This document shows positions 7,910 through 16,820 of a stretch of 64,000 nt of DNA, piece after piece. This DNA comes from an uncultured Kiritimatiellota bacterium. GTDB lineage: Bacteria; Verrucomicrobiota; Kiritimatiellia; RFP12; UBA1067. The stretch covers positions 1 through 64,000 of the forward strand of contig CAKTUI010000006.1 of NCBI GenBank assembly GCA_934621385.1, written 5' to 3'. Both the position numbers and the translations under genes were made by a program. How positions within the stretch are numbered: position 1 is the first letter of the stretch; each line of letters opens with the position of its first letter. The notes beneath the pieces were generated by a model. That model searched no databases and was not told the origin of the DNA. It saw only the letters and a list, made by a program, of their open reading frames with translations.

Positions 7910-8823
7910 GAAAAACCCCTCACAAGCAATCCCGCCAGGCCACCACGGTCGCAGGTGAACCGGATGTCCAGCACAACCGAGTAGTTAGCCGACACGAGTT
8001 TCCCCGACTCGTCCACCCTACATCGACTGCGAACAACCCAGCACCGACTTGGATCAAAGTGAACCTGTTTCCTACTCCCATCCTCCTGAATGCATTCAGA
8101 AAACTCAGCATCATGGAAAGGGAAGGCATCAACCTTCACCGCATAAGGTCCAGTGAACTCACTCTCGTTCCGCGCCGCCTCCGTATAGTATCCCGACGGC
8201 GGAGGAAATCGGATTTTCACCCCCATCCCCGAGTACTCGGGCAACCACTTGCCGTCCCAGTCAAAGAAAACCTCCATGTCGGAGACTTCGCCTCGTCCCG
8301 ACGGCTTAACGAAATCGTTCACCTGGAGATCGAAGCCAACCCACTCCCGCAGTTTCCTGGTATAGCGGAAATCAAGGGCATAGCCAGAAGCCGACCTGAT
8401 GGGGTTCTCGATTCGCCTCAGGAGAAGTTCTTCCTCCGCCCCGTAGGGCTGCCACCTGCCGTCCCGCACCTCGTGCTCCGCGCCCATCGCGATGAGGCAG
8501 TGCTCCCGCCGCGACCCATAGTAGCCGTCCTTCGTGACATCAATGACAATTCGGTTTCCCGTCGTTCGTCCGCTGATTGTGAACAGTCCGTTCGTATCCG
8601 TCGTCCCCCGCACGGTGTAGATCTTGTGGAGCTGTTCAATCGTCGTCCGAACCGAGGCTCCCTCCACGGAAACACCACTGTCATCCACGACCTTCAGGAC
8701 CGTGCGATAGTCAGCGCCCCTCTTAAGGGCGGCCCTGAACTCGGCATCCACCACACCCTTGCAGGGGGCGAACGAAAATGCCGCACACACAAGGACAAGA
8801 CCCATCACAATTCTCTTCGTCAT
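7867..8823 (-). CDS. Secreted tandem paralogue with a carboxypeptidase-regulatory-like domain (copy 2)
   Basis: A 318-residue protein, the middle of three tandem paralogues. Signal peptide, then the Ig-like regulatory-type domain (residues 30-120), then a diverged C-terminal domain (WVGFDLQVNDFVKPSGRG and a later CRVDESGKLVSANYSV) that is closer to copy 1 than to copy 3. It thus resembles copy 3 in its first half and copy 1 in its second half, a mosaic pattern. It is separated from both neighbours by the same 15-bp gap carrying the ribosome-binding site. Confidence 0.7.
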   Translation of the reverse strand: MTKRIVMGLVLVCAAFSFAPCKGVVDAEFRAALKRGADYRTVLKVVDDSGVSVEGASVRTTIEQLHKIYTVRGTTDTNGLFTISGRTTGNRIVIDVTKDGYYGSRREHCLIAMGAEHEVRDGRWQPYGAEEELLLRRIENPIRSASGYALDFRYTRKLREWVGFDLQVNDFVKPSGRGEVSDMEVFFDWDGKWLPEYSGMGVKIRFPPPSGYYTEAARNESEFTGPYAVKVDAFPFHDAEFSECIQEDGSRKQVHFDPSRCWVVRSRCRVDESGKLVSANYSVVLDIRFTCDRGGLAGLLVRGFSNPTPNDTNLEAKR

Positions 8824-8838
8824 CGCAGATTTCCTTTC

Positions 8839-9798
8839 TCACCGCTTCGCCTCAAGGTTCGTGTCGTTCGGCGTGGGGTTGAATGCCCCCGTGACACAAA
8901 AGCCAATTCGCCCATCCATCTTGCAGCAGAATGCGATGTCGGACAAGACAGAATAATTCGCCGCCACCAGACGGCCCTTCTCGTCCACGCGGCATCGGCT
9001 CCTGACGACCCAGCACTTCCGCCGGTCGAACTCCACAACCACCCGCGATCCGTCGGGATTGACCCGCTCCGAGAATTCGCACGACTGACTGTATTCCACG
9101 TTCGTCTGCGCATGGTAGGGAAAGATGAACTCGCTCTCGCTTCGGGCATCATACTCGTAGAAGCCTGCAAAATGTTCGGGGAAGCGAATACACACCTTCA
9201 TGCCCTTATACTCCCCTGGCATCCAACGACCATCCCATTCGACGAAGACCTCGAAGTCGGCAATGTCTCCATGTCCGACCGGTCCGACAAAGTCATTTTT
9301 CAAGATGTCGTAGCCAATCCACCTACCCCTCTCCATCGTATACCTGAACACCCAAAACCACTCGTGCGGCAACGACACTGGGTTCTCGATTCGTCTCAGG
9401 AGAAGTTCCTCCTCCGCCCCGTAGGGCTGCCACCTGCCGTCCCGCACCTCGCGCTCAGCACCCATCGCGATGAGGCAGTGCTCCCGCCGAGACCCATAGT
9501 AGCCGTCCTTCGCAACATCGATGACGATTTCGTTCCCCGTCGTTCGCCCGCTGATTGTGAACAGTCCGTTTGTATCCGTCGTCCCTTCGATGAAGTAGGA
9601 TGACTTGATGAAGTTCATACCCATCAGGACCCTGACCTTTGCATCCGACACAGCATGTCCCCCATCATCCACGACACGGAGAACAGTGCGGTAGTCCGCC
9701 CCATTTCTCCGCGCCGAGCGATATGAGGGATCCTTTTTTAGGGCACAGGCCACCAGCGACACGAGCACACAACCGACGGTGATGAACATTCTTCTCAT
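8839..9798 (-). CDS. Secreted tandem paralogue with a carboxypeptidase-regulatory-like domain (copy 1)
   Basis: A 319-residue protein, the most divergent of the three in its N-terminal part (signal peptide MRRMFITVGCVLVSLVACA; an unusual leader relative to MTKRIVM). It keeps the core TTDTNGLFTISGRTTGN and KDGYYGSRREH, a variable region, and the common end FNPTPNDTNLEAKR. Its ATG overlaps the stop of the giant hydrolase gene as ATGA, so the two are probably translationally coupled. The function is unknown; the copies may bind different partners of the hydrolase or different surface ligands. Confidence 0.7.
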   Translation of the reverse strand: MRRMFITVGCVLVSLVACALKKDPSYRSARRNGADYRTVLRVVDDGGHAVSDAKVRVLMGMNFIKSSYFIEGTTDTNGLFTISGRTTGNEIVIDVAKDGYYGSRREHCLIAMGAEREVRDGRWQPYGAEEELLLRRIENPVSLPHEWFWVFRYTMERGRWIGYDILKNDFVGPVGHGDIADFEVFVEWDGRWMPGEYKGMKVCIRFPEHFAGFYEYDARSESEFIFPYHAQTNVEYSQSCEFSERVNPDGSRVVVEFDRRKCWVVRSRCRVDEKGRLVAANYSVLSDIAFCCKMDGRIGFCVTGAFNPTPNDTNLEAKR

Positions 9799-12700
9799 CT
9801 CAAATTTCCTTTCTCTATTATTTTCTCAAACAACTTGTAAGTATAGAAATAGGGGACATCCTTAACATCCGAGTGTAGCCACCGCCTCGAATAGGTGCCG
9901 CGTTCAGGCCACCCATTCGGACGAGCAATACCATCTGGAGACTCACTATTCAGATTAATCATATCATCTTTCTTATTTCCGTCACCAAACTTCACCGTTC
10001 CTGCGGCAGGCGTGAGGGCGGGAATGCCCATGGCGAGATGCGCATCGCATCCCGCACGGTCAATCTTTGGGTCGAGGATACTCTTCGGAGTGCAGACGAA
10101 CACCGTGTTCGTCCGAAAGTCCGCGTCACTCATCCGCTGGGCCTCCTTGGCCGAGATTCGATTGATTCCGAGGAAGTTCTCGTCAATGTTCCACCCCGAC
10201 CATGTCGTCGCGCCCATCCCGTCGAAGATTCCCCGCCCCTTGAACATCTCCTGCTTGTGCCAAGCATACTGGGAGAGTCCGCTCCAGATTCCGGTCAGAA
10301 TGTTGATGTCATTGTCATCGCTGAGTTCAAGCACCTCGTCGCCAGTGGAGTAGAAGTTGACCGCGAGGGGAGCAACGGCGGCGAAGCGCCCCGGCCAGCC
10401 GAGGAGTGAGCGCCCGTCCCCAGGAATCCCCATGAACAGCCGATGCCAGCTCGCCGCCCAGGAGTTCGTCGGGTAGCCGTCCCAGTCCGGATGGACGAGC
10501 TGCGGGACGCGGAGCGCGACGGATGTGTCGTAGGCCTCGGCGGGGACGGCCGCGTCGAGCATCAGGTACGCACCGACCCCCAGCCCGTGGTCCTGCACCA
10601 TCGACGAGGCGACGACATTGCCAAGCGAATGCGCCATGAGGACGACTCTCCCCGGAATCCGCTTCAGTTCGGCCGCGAGGTGACCTGCGGAGGCGAAGGC
10701 GTTGGCGACATTCTCCTGGTAGTTCGCGCTTCCGCCCTGGTCGCCGCGCCACGCCACGCAGTGGAACCGGGCGCGACTCCCGGCAAGGCGAAGCCGCTTG
10801 AAGAGCGCATCGCCCCACGCGCGTGCGTCATCCTCCGACACGCTGAACCCGTGCAGGAACACGAGCGTCGGCTCCCCGGGCTCGGGCAGAAGGTCTCCGA
10901 GAGAGCTCGGGCACGACTCCCGCCCGCCCAAGAGGCGGCGGACATTCGTCCAGTCGTAGAGCCTATGCGCACGCAAAACGACCATCGGCGGCGCGTACGA
11001 AAGGAGCACCGAGCCGTCCGCATCGAGCACACGAATCCTGAGCGATGCATCCTCTCCCCGCACCCGGAGGACAAGGAGCCGCGACTCCTCTGGAAGCGCG
11101 GAAAGCTCCGAACGGGGAATGTCCGTCCCGCCCGCCGGCATCCCCCGCAACGCGGCATCCCGAAGGATTCCACCCCCGCTCGTGCGCACATCCTCCGTCC
11201 AGATTGAACCCGACCGCGACCGAGGCACATCCACGAGCGTCCATTCGAACATGTCATCCCACGGCAGTCCGTTCGCATCGAGACGGCACGAGACAGACTC
11301 CCCCCAGGCGGAGAGGAGTGGTCCGAGGTCGAGCGCGGCAGGGAAGAGATCGATGAGTCCGGCGGGGCCGCCGACCGCACGACCGCCCCCCGTGTCCCCA
11401 CGCGTCCAGAAGACGAACGCACCTCCGACCGAGGAAGGCCCGAGGTCGCGGAGTCCGATTGCCCCGTCAAGGTCCGCATCGAACCGGAGGGGCGGATCAA
11501 CCGCCGTGAGGGTGCGCGACTCCCCGTCCTCCAGCACCTCGCCCCCCGTCTCCGTCCAGTAGCGCAGCGCGAGATGCGCCCGACCAGAAGCCGACGCGGT
11601 CACCCGCACGGGTAGCCCACTGCCGGACGGGCGGCCCGCACGGGCGAGCAGCGACCGCCACTCCTCGACGGCGAACTCGGCCGCCGGGCGTTCCGCCGCA
11701 TCCAGCAGGACGCGCCAGACCCCAAGCACCGCATCGCGCCACCACACGCGGAAGCCGCCCCCCTCCGCACCATCGAGGGCCACGCGCACCCATCCGCTCG
11801 GAAGCCCGACGCACGTTTCAAGCAGGAGCTCGGGGGCTTCCGCAACATTCGCCCCGGCCACGACAGGCACACCGAAGGAAGACGAGAGGCTGTCGTACGA
11901 ATCGAGGGGTGTGCCGCGCCCGCCCGCAATCCATGCTCCGAGCGTTGTCCACGCGTGGGCTGCGGAAACCCGCCCCGTCGTGGCGAAGGCGAGCACGGCA
12001 TCCCCATGCTCCGCGCTCGGGAGAACAGCGCACACGCGGACTGCGCACGAGGTCGCGCTCCCCGCGAACGGTCTCCCGTCGGGGTACTCGACCCGAAGCC
12101 GCCGCGACACGAACGCCGCCGTCACGAGGTTTGTCGCATGATCCGGGCACGGGCAGCAGGCCGCGTCCGCCCCACGAGGTGGCGCGTCGACTTTCAGCGT
12201 CCTGTAGACGGACCGCGCACGAATCGGCAGAATCCCCATATCGCGAGGGAGCGCGGCGAGCGCGTTCGTGTAAGCCGCCTGATGGAGAGGTTCGCATGTC
12301 GCACGGAGGGCATCGTGCTCGACGCACCGCTCGACGATGTCGTCCCGCACAGCCTCTGGTGCTGGCGCTGGCGGACGCTCGGTCTCCTCGTCCTCGCCGC
12401 GCCAGACGGACGGGGAGGACGCCTCGTCACCGTCCCCCGATGGGCGCGGGCAGAGGCGCACGGACTGGTCTCGCCATCCCCCGCCGGCAAGGCGCAAGGG
12501 GTGCGAGAGGCGGTAGCGCACGTGCCCCTCGCCGTCCGCCGGGAAGCCCGTCACGACCGCCGCACGCGGCGGAATGTTCGAAACCGAGACGCCCGGTCCC
12601 TCCGCCATCCACTCGCACCCGAGGTCCGCGTCCTCCCCGGCGGCAGGCAGTGCCACGCGGACACGCCGCGTGGCAAGATCGTGGATGCACGGCGCGGGCG

Positions 12701-14000
12701 GAACGACACCCGGAAAGCGAATCCATCCACGCCGAAACCTTTCCGACGGGAGGACGCCAATAAGAAACTCGTCCGCGTCCATCTCGACACGGAGGCCGTC
12801 CCCGCTCCGTAGGAAGACCGAGACCGTTCGCCCGCGTTCCACGGACACGAGCAGTTCCGGCGAGGGCTGGCCGTCCCGTGCGGCGACGAGCGGAACGGAG
12901 TGCCCGCCGACCACGAGGTCACCCGTCCCCGTCCCAGCCGCACGAACGCGGAGGATTGCGCACAATTCCGTCGGGCGCGGCAGTTCAAACGCGCCAGACG
13001 GCGATCCCGCGTAGAAGATGTGCTCAAGCACCGCGTTCGTCGAACCGGGGGCTGGGGCGAGCGGGTCGAGACCGCCCGCAAGAACCGCGTAGCCGTCGCA
13101 AAGGTCAGGGCGCAGGGAGTTCGGGTCGAGCGGGTCCGTCCCGCGCACGAGCAGCTCCTCGGAATCCGAAAGCCCATCGCAGTCGGTGTCAGCGCGGTGG
13201 GGGCACGTCCCGTAAACGAACAACTCGTCAGCGGTCGGGAGTCCGTCCCCATCGGCATCCGAGTCATGCGCATCCGCCGCCGTGAGCGGATGGAACTCAA
13301 GCGAAGTGACATTCGCCGCGAGCACATTGGTCGTCCACATGCCGCCCCCGAGAAACGCACCGGCGAGGACATTGGAGACGACATCGGCACTCATGCGCGA
13401 AAGGTCGTAGCGGCAGGCGATCCGCCCGTCGGGAAAGAACTCCGTCTGAAATGAGACGGGTGCGTCGACGCGGCGGCCGAGGAGCGCATTCCGCCATGTG
13501 ACGACGAGCGAGTCCTGCGGCGTTGCCGCGTACCACACCTCACTCGGCGCGGCGGAGTCGCCGAGCTGGCCCCAGTTCGCCTCCGGCACGATGCCGAGGG
13601 ACGAGGCGAGCGGCGCAACCCAGTCGCCCGCGAGTGTGGCTACCCTCCCCGAGGAAAACAGGCGGAGCCGACCGACATCGTTCGTGCCGACACGGAACGC
13701 CCGGTTCGTGAACGAGAGATAGACCCAGTCCTCCGCCGCACCGAAGGCCCGCCAGTCGGCGACGGCGGTCGCATTGGACGGGGGCGCGAAGTCGAACCGC
13801 TCGCCCGTACCGACGCGGCGCATGACGAAGCCCCGCGCGAAGTCCTCGTCCGTCAGCATCCGCACCGCAACTGGGGCGGGCGCGGCGGAAGGACGCACGG
13901 CAGGACGCTTCGTCGAGCCGTGCAGAACGAGCGCAAGCGCAAGCGCCGCGACACCCGTGCGCCCCGCCATCGTCAGTGTTCTCTGGACTGCCCCACTCAT
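9795..14000 (-). CDS. Giant secreted alpha/beta hydrolase with thrombospondin type 3 repeats
   Basis: A 1401-residue protein with an N-terminal hydrophobic leader (GVAALALALVLHG). Residues ~245-297 hold two to three TSP3-type calcium-binding repeats (DADGDGLPTADELF, DTDCDGLSDSEELL, GTDPLDPNS). Several beta-rich regions of unknown type follow. Residues ~1060-1230 form an alpha/beta hydrolase: FLHGF oxyanion region, nucleophile elbow A-H-S-L-G-N with Ser1125, then LMLDAAVP. The likely activity is an extracellular esterase or lipase; the substrate cannot be told. The start at 14000 lies just 10 nt after a TGATATAAT element with no Shine-Dalgarno sequence. It heads a five-gene operon of secreted proteins. 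Confidence 0.75.
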   Translation of the reverse strand: MSGAVQRTLTMAGRTGVAALALALVLHGSTKRPAVRPSAAPAPVAVRMLTDEDFARGFVMRRVGTGERFDFAPPSNATAVADWRAFGAAEDWVYLSFTNRAFRVGTNDVGRLRLFSSGRVATLAGDWVAPLASSLGIVPEANWGQLGDSAAPSEVWYAATPQDSLVVTWRNALLGRRVDAPVSFQTEFFPDGRIACRYDLSRMSADVVSNVLAGAFLGGGMWTTNVLAANVTSLEFHPLTAADAHDSDADGDGLPTADELFVYGTCPHRADTDCDGLSDSEELLVRGTDPLDPNSLRPDLCDGYAVLAGGLDPLAPAPGSTNAVLEHIFYAGSPSGAFELPRPTELCAILRVRAAGTGTGDLVVGGHSVPLVAARDGQPSPELLVSVERGRTVSVFLRSGDGLRVEMDADEFLIGVLPSERFRRGWIRFPGVVPPAPCIHDLATRRVRVALPAAGEDADLGCEWMAEGPGVSVSNIPPRAAVVTGFPADGEGHVRYRLSHPLRLAGGGWRDQSVRLCPRPSGDGDEASSPSVWRGEDEETERPPAPAPEAVRDDIVERCVEHDALRATCEPLHQAAYTNALAALPRDMGILPIRARSVYRTLKVDAPPRGADAACCPCPDHATNLVTAAFVSRRLRVEYPDGRPFAGSATSCAVRVCAVLPSAEHGDAVLAFATTGRVSAAHAWTTLGAWIAGGRGTPLDSYDSLSSSFGVPVVAGANVAEAPELLLETCVGLPSGWVRVALDGAEGGGFRVWWRDAVLGVWRVLLDAAERPAAEFAVEEWRSLLARAGRPSGSGLPVRVTASASGRAHLALRYWTETGGEVLEDGESRTLTAVDPPLRFDADLDGAIGLRDLGPSSVGGAFVFWTRGDTGGGRAVGGPAGLIDLFPAALDLGPLLSAWGESVSCRLDANGLPWDDMFEWTLVDVPRSRSGSIWTEDVRTSGGGILRDAALRGMPAGGTDIPRSELSALPEESRLLVLRVRGEDASLRIRVLDADGSVLLSYAPPMVVLRAHRLYDWTNVRRLLGGRESCPSSLGDLLPEPGEPTLVFLHGFSVSEDDARAWGDALFKRLRLAGSRARFHCVAWRGDQGGSANYQENVANAFASAGHLAAELKRIPGRVVLMAHSLGNVVASSMVQDHGLGVGAYLMLDAAVPAEAYDTSVALRVPQLVHPDWDGYPTNSWAASWHRLFMGIPGDGRSLLGWPGRFAAVAPLAVNFYSTGDEVLELSDDNDINILTGIWSGLSQYAWHKQEMFKGRGIFDGMGATTWSGWNIDENFLGINRISAKEAQRMSDADFRTNTVFVCTPKSILDPKIDRAGCDAHLAMGIPALTPAAGTVKFGDGNKKDDMINLNSESPDGIARPNGWPERGTYSRRWLHSDVKDVPYFYTYKLFEKIIEKGNLR

Positions 14001-14010
14001 GGATGGGCGT

Positions 14011-14019
14011 ATTATATCA
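14011..14019 (-). promoter_or_regulatory. Extended -10 promoter, near-leaderless
   Basis: Minus strand TGATATAAT ends 10 nt before the ATG at 14000; transcription should start within about 4 nt of the start codon. No TTGACA-like -35 is evident. Confidence 0.6.
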
Positions 14020-14108
14020 AAAACTGCCTACCCAGCGGCTTGCGCGGCAGCCTGGGAACCTCGACTCTTAGGAATCACGCCTTGTTGGATGACTGCTTAT
14101 AAAAGAGA

Positions 14109-15068
14109 TTAGTGTCGTTTATCGCCGATCATTGGCTTGACAAGAGAGTTAAATATGAAAAGGGCGATGCCAAGCGGAAGGAGGACGCCAGATATAACTC
14201 CCTTGCGTCGGTTTTTTATTCCGTCCATTGCCTCACTTAGCTTAGCACATGCCAACAACGAGAGAAGTGCGACGATAAGACGAGCTGGAACGGCTATGAG
14301 AATGTCGATTGCGCGTTTGTTTTGGAATGCTCCGCAAATCATCCAAATGGCCGAGAGAACACCCATTACTTTCAGAATCGTTGCAAGTACAATGTGTGAA
14401 GACTCATATTCAAGGCAATAGCCGAGAGGTACCAGTAAGACCCATGCGCAGGACGCAACGAAGTCACCCCACGATACATACACGACCATGGTCCCAGCCA
14501 TAACTCGTGCATAAGTAACGCCATAAAGGCATACAGCTCCGATAAGGAGAATGACGAGAATGGTTATTGCAGCAGTCGGACTGCCACTTTCATTTTCAGG
14601 CTTTACCCGTGAATTATCGCTGATAGGAACGACCACTGGCGAGTCGCCTGTTGTCGCGGCATCTGGTTTTGTCTGTGATGCGCGATCGTTGCAGGTTGGG
14701 GTGGGCGTGACATTTGCTGGCGATGGCTCTTGTGGAGTGATGGTATTGGTAGACTCTTGTTCGCGAATATATTCTGCGGCATTTTTAACGGCACCCTTCA
14801 CAACTGTTTCGGTCGCCGACAGGAAGCCAATGAGGGCATTATTTACCTTGTCCTGGACCTTTTGTTCGGCTTGTTCAATCACTTCTATATCCGACATCTC
14901 GCTGATGGGTTTGGCGGGATCTCGGCTTCTTCTCTCCTCTTCAGCGATGGTTTTCCATACCTCTGAAAGAGTATTTTCCTGTTCAAATGTCTCCGCAATG
15001 CCAGAAAAGCAATGCAAAAAGATGGTGCTTGCAAGGCTCATTTTCAGAATCGATTTGCCATTTATCAT
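14109..15068 (-). CDS. Membrane protein with a signal peptide and four to five C-terminal membrane segments
   Basis: A 319-residue protein. Residues 1-25 look like a signal peptide. Residues 30-110 are charged and probably helical (IEVIEQAEQKVQDKVNNALIGF). Residues 110-165 are a Pro/Thr/Ser-rich linker. From about 170 to 310 there are four or five hydrophobic segments, ending in a short Lys/Arg tail. The start at 15068 has AAGGAAGGG upstream; the longer upstream frame lacks support. A large periplasmic domain tethered to the inner membrane is inferred. No family recognised. Confidence 0.65.
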   Translation of the reverse strand: MINGKSILKMSLASTIFLHCFSGIAETFEQENTLSEVWKTIAEEERRSRDPAKPISEMSDIEVIEQAEQKVQDKVNNALIGFLSATETVVKGAVKNAAEYIREQESTNTITPQEPSPANVTPTPTCNDRASQTKPDAATTGDSPVVVPISDNSRVKPENESGSPTAAITILVILLIGAVCLYGVTYARVMAGTMVVYVSWGDFVASCAWVLLVPLGYCLEYESSHIVLATILKVMGVLSAIWMICGAFQNKRAIDILIAVPARLIVALLSLLACAKLSEAMDGIKNRRKGVISGVLLPLGIALFIFNSLVKPMIGDKRH

Positions 15069-15145
15069 GTGAACACCCTTCCTTCGGTGGATATAAAATT
15101 GGAAAAGAGGGTGGCACGGCGATTGGTGCCGTGCCACCTTACGGA

Positions 15146-15646
15146 TTAGGCATTCGCCTCTTCGTATTCAGTCTTTGCCTGCTGGAGTTGCGTGATGAAC
15201 GAACGCACTTTTGGAGCCAGATAAGGCTTGAACACCACATCGAACTTGCCACCCATGATATTCAGCTGAAGCGCGATCTGATCACGTATTTTGAACCAGG
15301 CAAAGGCGCCCCCGCCGATAGCCAATAAAGTGATAAAGATAGGTCCCGTAGCTGAGATAAAGTTTGACAGCAGCGCGTAGAAGAACCAAGTTCCAATGGC
15401 GACGACCGTACAAACGACAACAGCGATGATGCGTACAATCTTCATGGGTATGTCAATCACGGAATACCCGCCGACCGCGCTCAGAAGAACGTCGACCTGT
15501 TCCAGTTGTTTGAGCGTCATATTACCCTGTCGGATGACGCGTAGCACTTGTCCACGCAAATGCTTATTGGTCAGTGTCAAACTACCGCTTCCCTCCATAT
15601 CAAGGGTTGCGATGGTTGTTTCTGGCATCTTCTTGTTGTCACTCAT
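15146..15646 (-). CDS. Small membrane protein, two membrane segments
   Basis: A 166-residue protein: a soluble N-terminal ~65 residues (TLTNKHLRGQVLRVIRQGN, LKQLEQVDVLLSAVGG), two hydrophobic segments at about residues 68-92 and 98-115, and a C-terminal helical tail rich in Lys, Gln and Glu. The start at 15646 follows AAAGG by 7 nt. It precedes the other membrane-protein gene by 77 bp on the same strand and probably belongs with it. Function unknown. Confidence 0.65.
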   Translation of the reverse strand: MSDNKKMPETTIATLDMEGSGSLTLTNKHLRGQVLRVIRQGNMTLKQLEQVDVLLSAVGGYSVIDIPMKIVRIIAVVVCTVVAIGTWFFYALLSNFISATGPIFITLLAIGGGAFAWFKIRDQIALQLNIMGGKFDVVFKPYLAPKVRSFITQLQQAKTEYEEANA

Positions 15647-16079
15647 TTTTGTACCTTTCATTTCCCCCTCAGATTGTTTCGCTCCGGGAAATGGAGAGGG
15701 CACACTTCCCGTCACGGTTTTAAGTGAGGCCCTGAGAAGCCCTGAAGAAACCGCGAAAGGAAATGCGCCCCCATAGGACGCACCCCCGAATCGTGACATC
15801 TTCAGTAGAATTTCTCAGGTTTCACTTATGTCATCGATGCGTTGGACGCAGCGGCAGACGGATTTCTCCCCGTCTGACGGCGCAAAGTATTCCATATTTT
15901 CACAACTCTGTGCGAAAATCCGCAACTCCACGCCGCGCCGCTACGCTTCCTTTCGCGGCAGAGTCGCTCTCCGACCCCGCCTCATAACCAACTCGTCCGC
16001 CCCCGCGATTTCTTACGCGAGAAATTGGGCGTTTGGATGTTTGGCTCACCCGCCCTCAGAAAATGGTATAATTCCTCCC
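15647..16079. other. Divergent intergenic region between membrane-protein genes and the sigma gene
   Basis: No convincing gene. A 7-bp-stem hairpin (CAGACGG at 15855-15861 with CCGTCTG at 15870-15876) and the sigma-gene promoter at 16064-16072 lie here. The promoter for the minus-strand gene at 15646 must also be in this stretch, but I cannot point to it. Confidence 0.5.
16064..16072 (+). promoter_or_regulatory. Extended -10 promoter of the ECF sigma gene, leaderless
   Basis: TGGTATAAT lies 7 nt before the ATG at 16080, so the mRNA should start at or next to the A of the start codon. There is no room for a Shine-Dalgarno site. Confidence 0.65.
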
Positions 16080-16820
16080 ATGCTTCAGACGACAGAAACC
16101 TTGATTGCGGGACTTGCCGCGAACGACGAGACGCGCTGGGCGCGTTTCTACCGCGACTACGCCCCGTGGATCGAAAGCACGTTGCTCAAGCACACGCCGC
16201 TTTCGCCTTCGGACGTCGAGGACGTCATCCACGAGACGCTGATTGCGCTCATCGCCCTTATGCCCACCTATCGCCATGACCGTGCGGGAAAGGGCGCGTT
16301 CCACTCGCTCGTTCTCCGAATTGCCCAAAACAAGGCCTACGACCTTCTGCGCCGCGAGACACGCGCACAGAACCACTGGGTCACATTCGTCGCCGATCCC
16401 ACCGTCGGGTCGACGGACGCCGCCGAGCCGCACATCACGCTCGAACTGTCCGACACGGCCTGGCGGCGAGAACTCTGCGCCATGGCCCTCCGTCGAGTTC
16501 TCGCCGATCCGACCATCCGATCGTCATCCAAGATCGCCTTCCGCCGCTACGCCATTCTGGGCGAGCCGGCCGCACGCGTCGCCGCCGACCTCGGAATCTC
16601 CGTGAACGCACTCTACCAAATCAAGAACCGTCTGATGGAACGCCTCACCGCCGAAGTGCGTACGCTCGAAGCCGAGGACGAAGCTGCGCCGCAATGCACA
16701 CCGCCGACATCCAGCACTATCTCGCCACGCCTGCCGCCGCTGATGTTTCGGCCGACCTCGCTGCGTCAATTCTCCGCCCCGGCGACCATATCGGCGGGCT
16801 CGTCGCGATTGCTCAGATAG
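16080..16820 (+). CDS. ECF-type RNA polymerase sigma factor
   Basis: A 246-residue sigma-70-family protein. Region 2 spans about residues 15-100 (FYRDYAPWIESTLLKH, DVEDVIHETLIAL, FHSLVLRIAQNKAYDLLRR). Region 4 with a helix-turn-helix is at about 140-200 (AARVAADLGISVNALYQIKNRLMERL). A Ser/Pro-rich tail of about 45 residues follows and is encoded in DNA that also starts the kinase gene. Start chosen at 16080 because a TGGTATAAT element sits 7 nt upstream and nothing upstream in frame looks like protein. Pairing with a membrane Ser/Thr kinase recalls the kinase-linked ECF groups common in Planctomycetes and relatives. Confidence 0.85.
   Translation: MLQTTETLIAGLAANDETRWARFYRDYAPWIESTLLKHTPLSPSDVEDVIHETLIALIALMPTYRHDRAGKGAFHSLVLRIAQNKAYDLLRRETRAQNHWVTFVADPTVGSTDAAEPHITLELSDTAWRRELCAMALRRVLADPTIRSSSKIAFRRYAILGEPAARVAADLGISVNALYQIKNRLMERLTAEVRTLEAEDEAAPQCTPPTSSTISPRLPPLMFRPTSLRQFSAPATISAGSSRLLR

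Noticed and set aside
7111..9603. An 830-codon open frame on the plus strand across the tandem paralogues
   Set aside because: It is antisense to three clear secreted-protein genes. It repeats wherever they repeat, lacks domains, and is rich in Arg, His and Pro, as expected of a GC-rich shadow frame.
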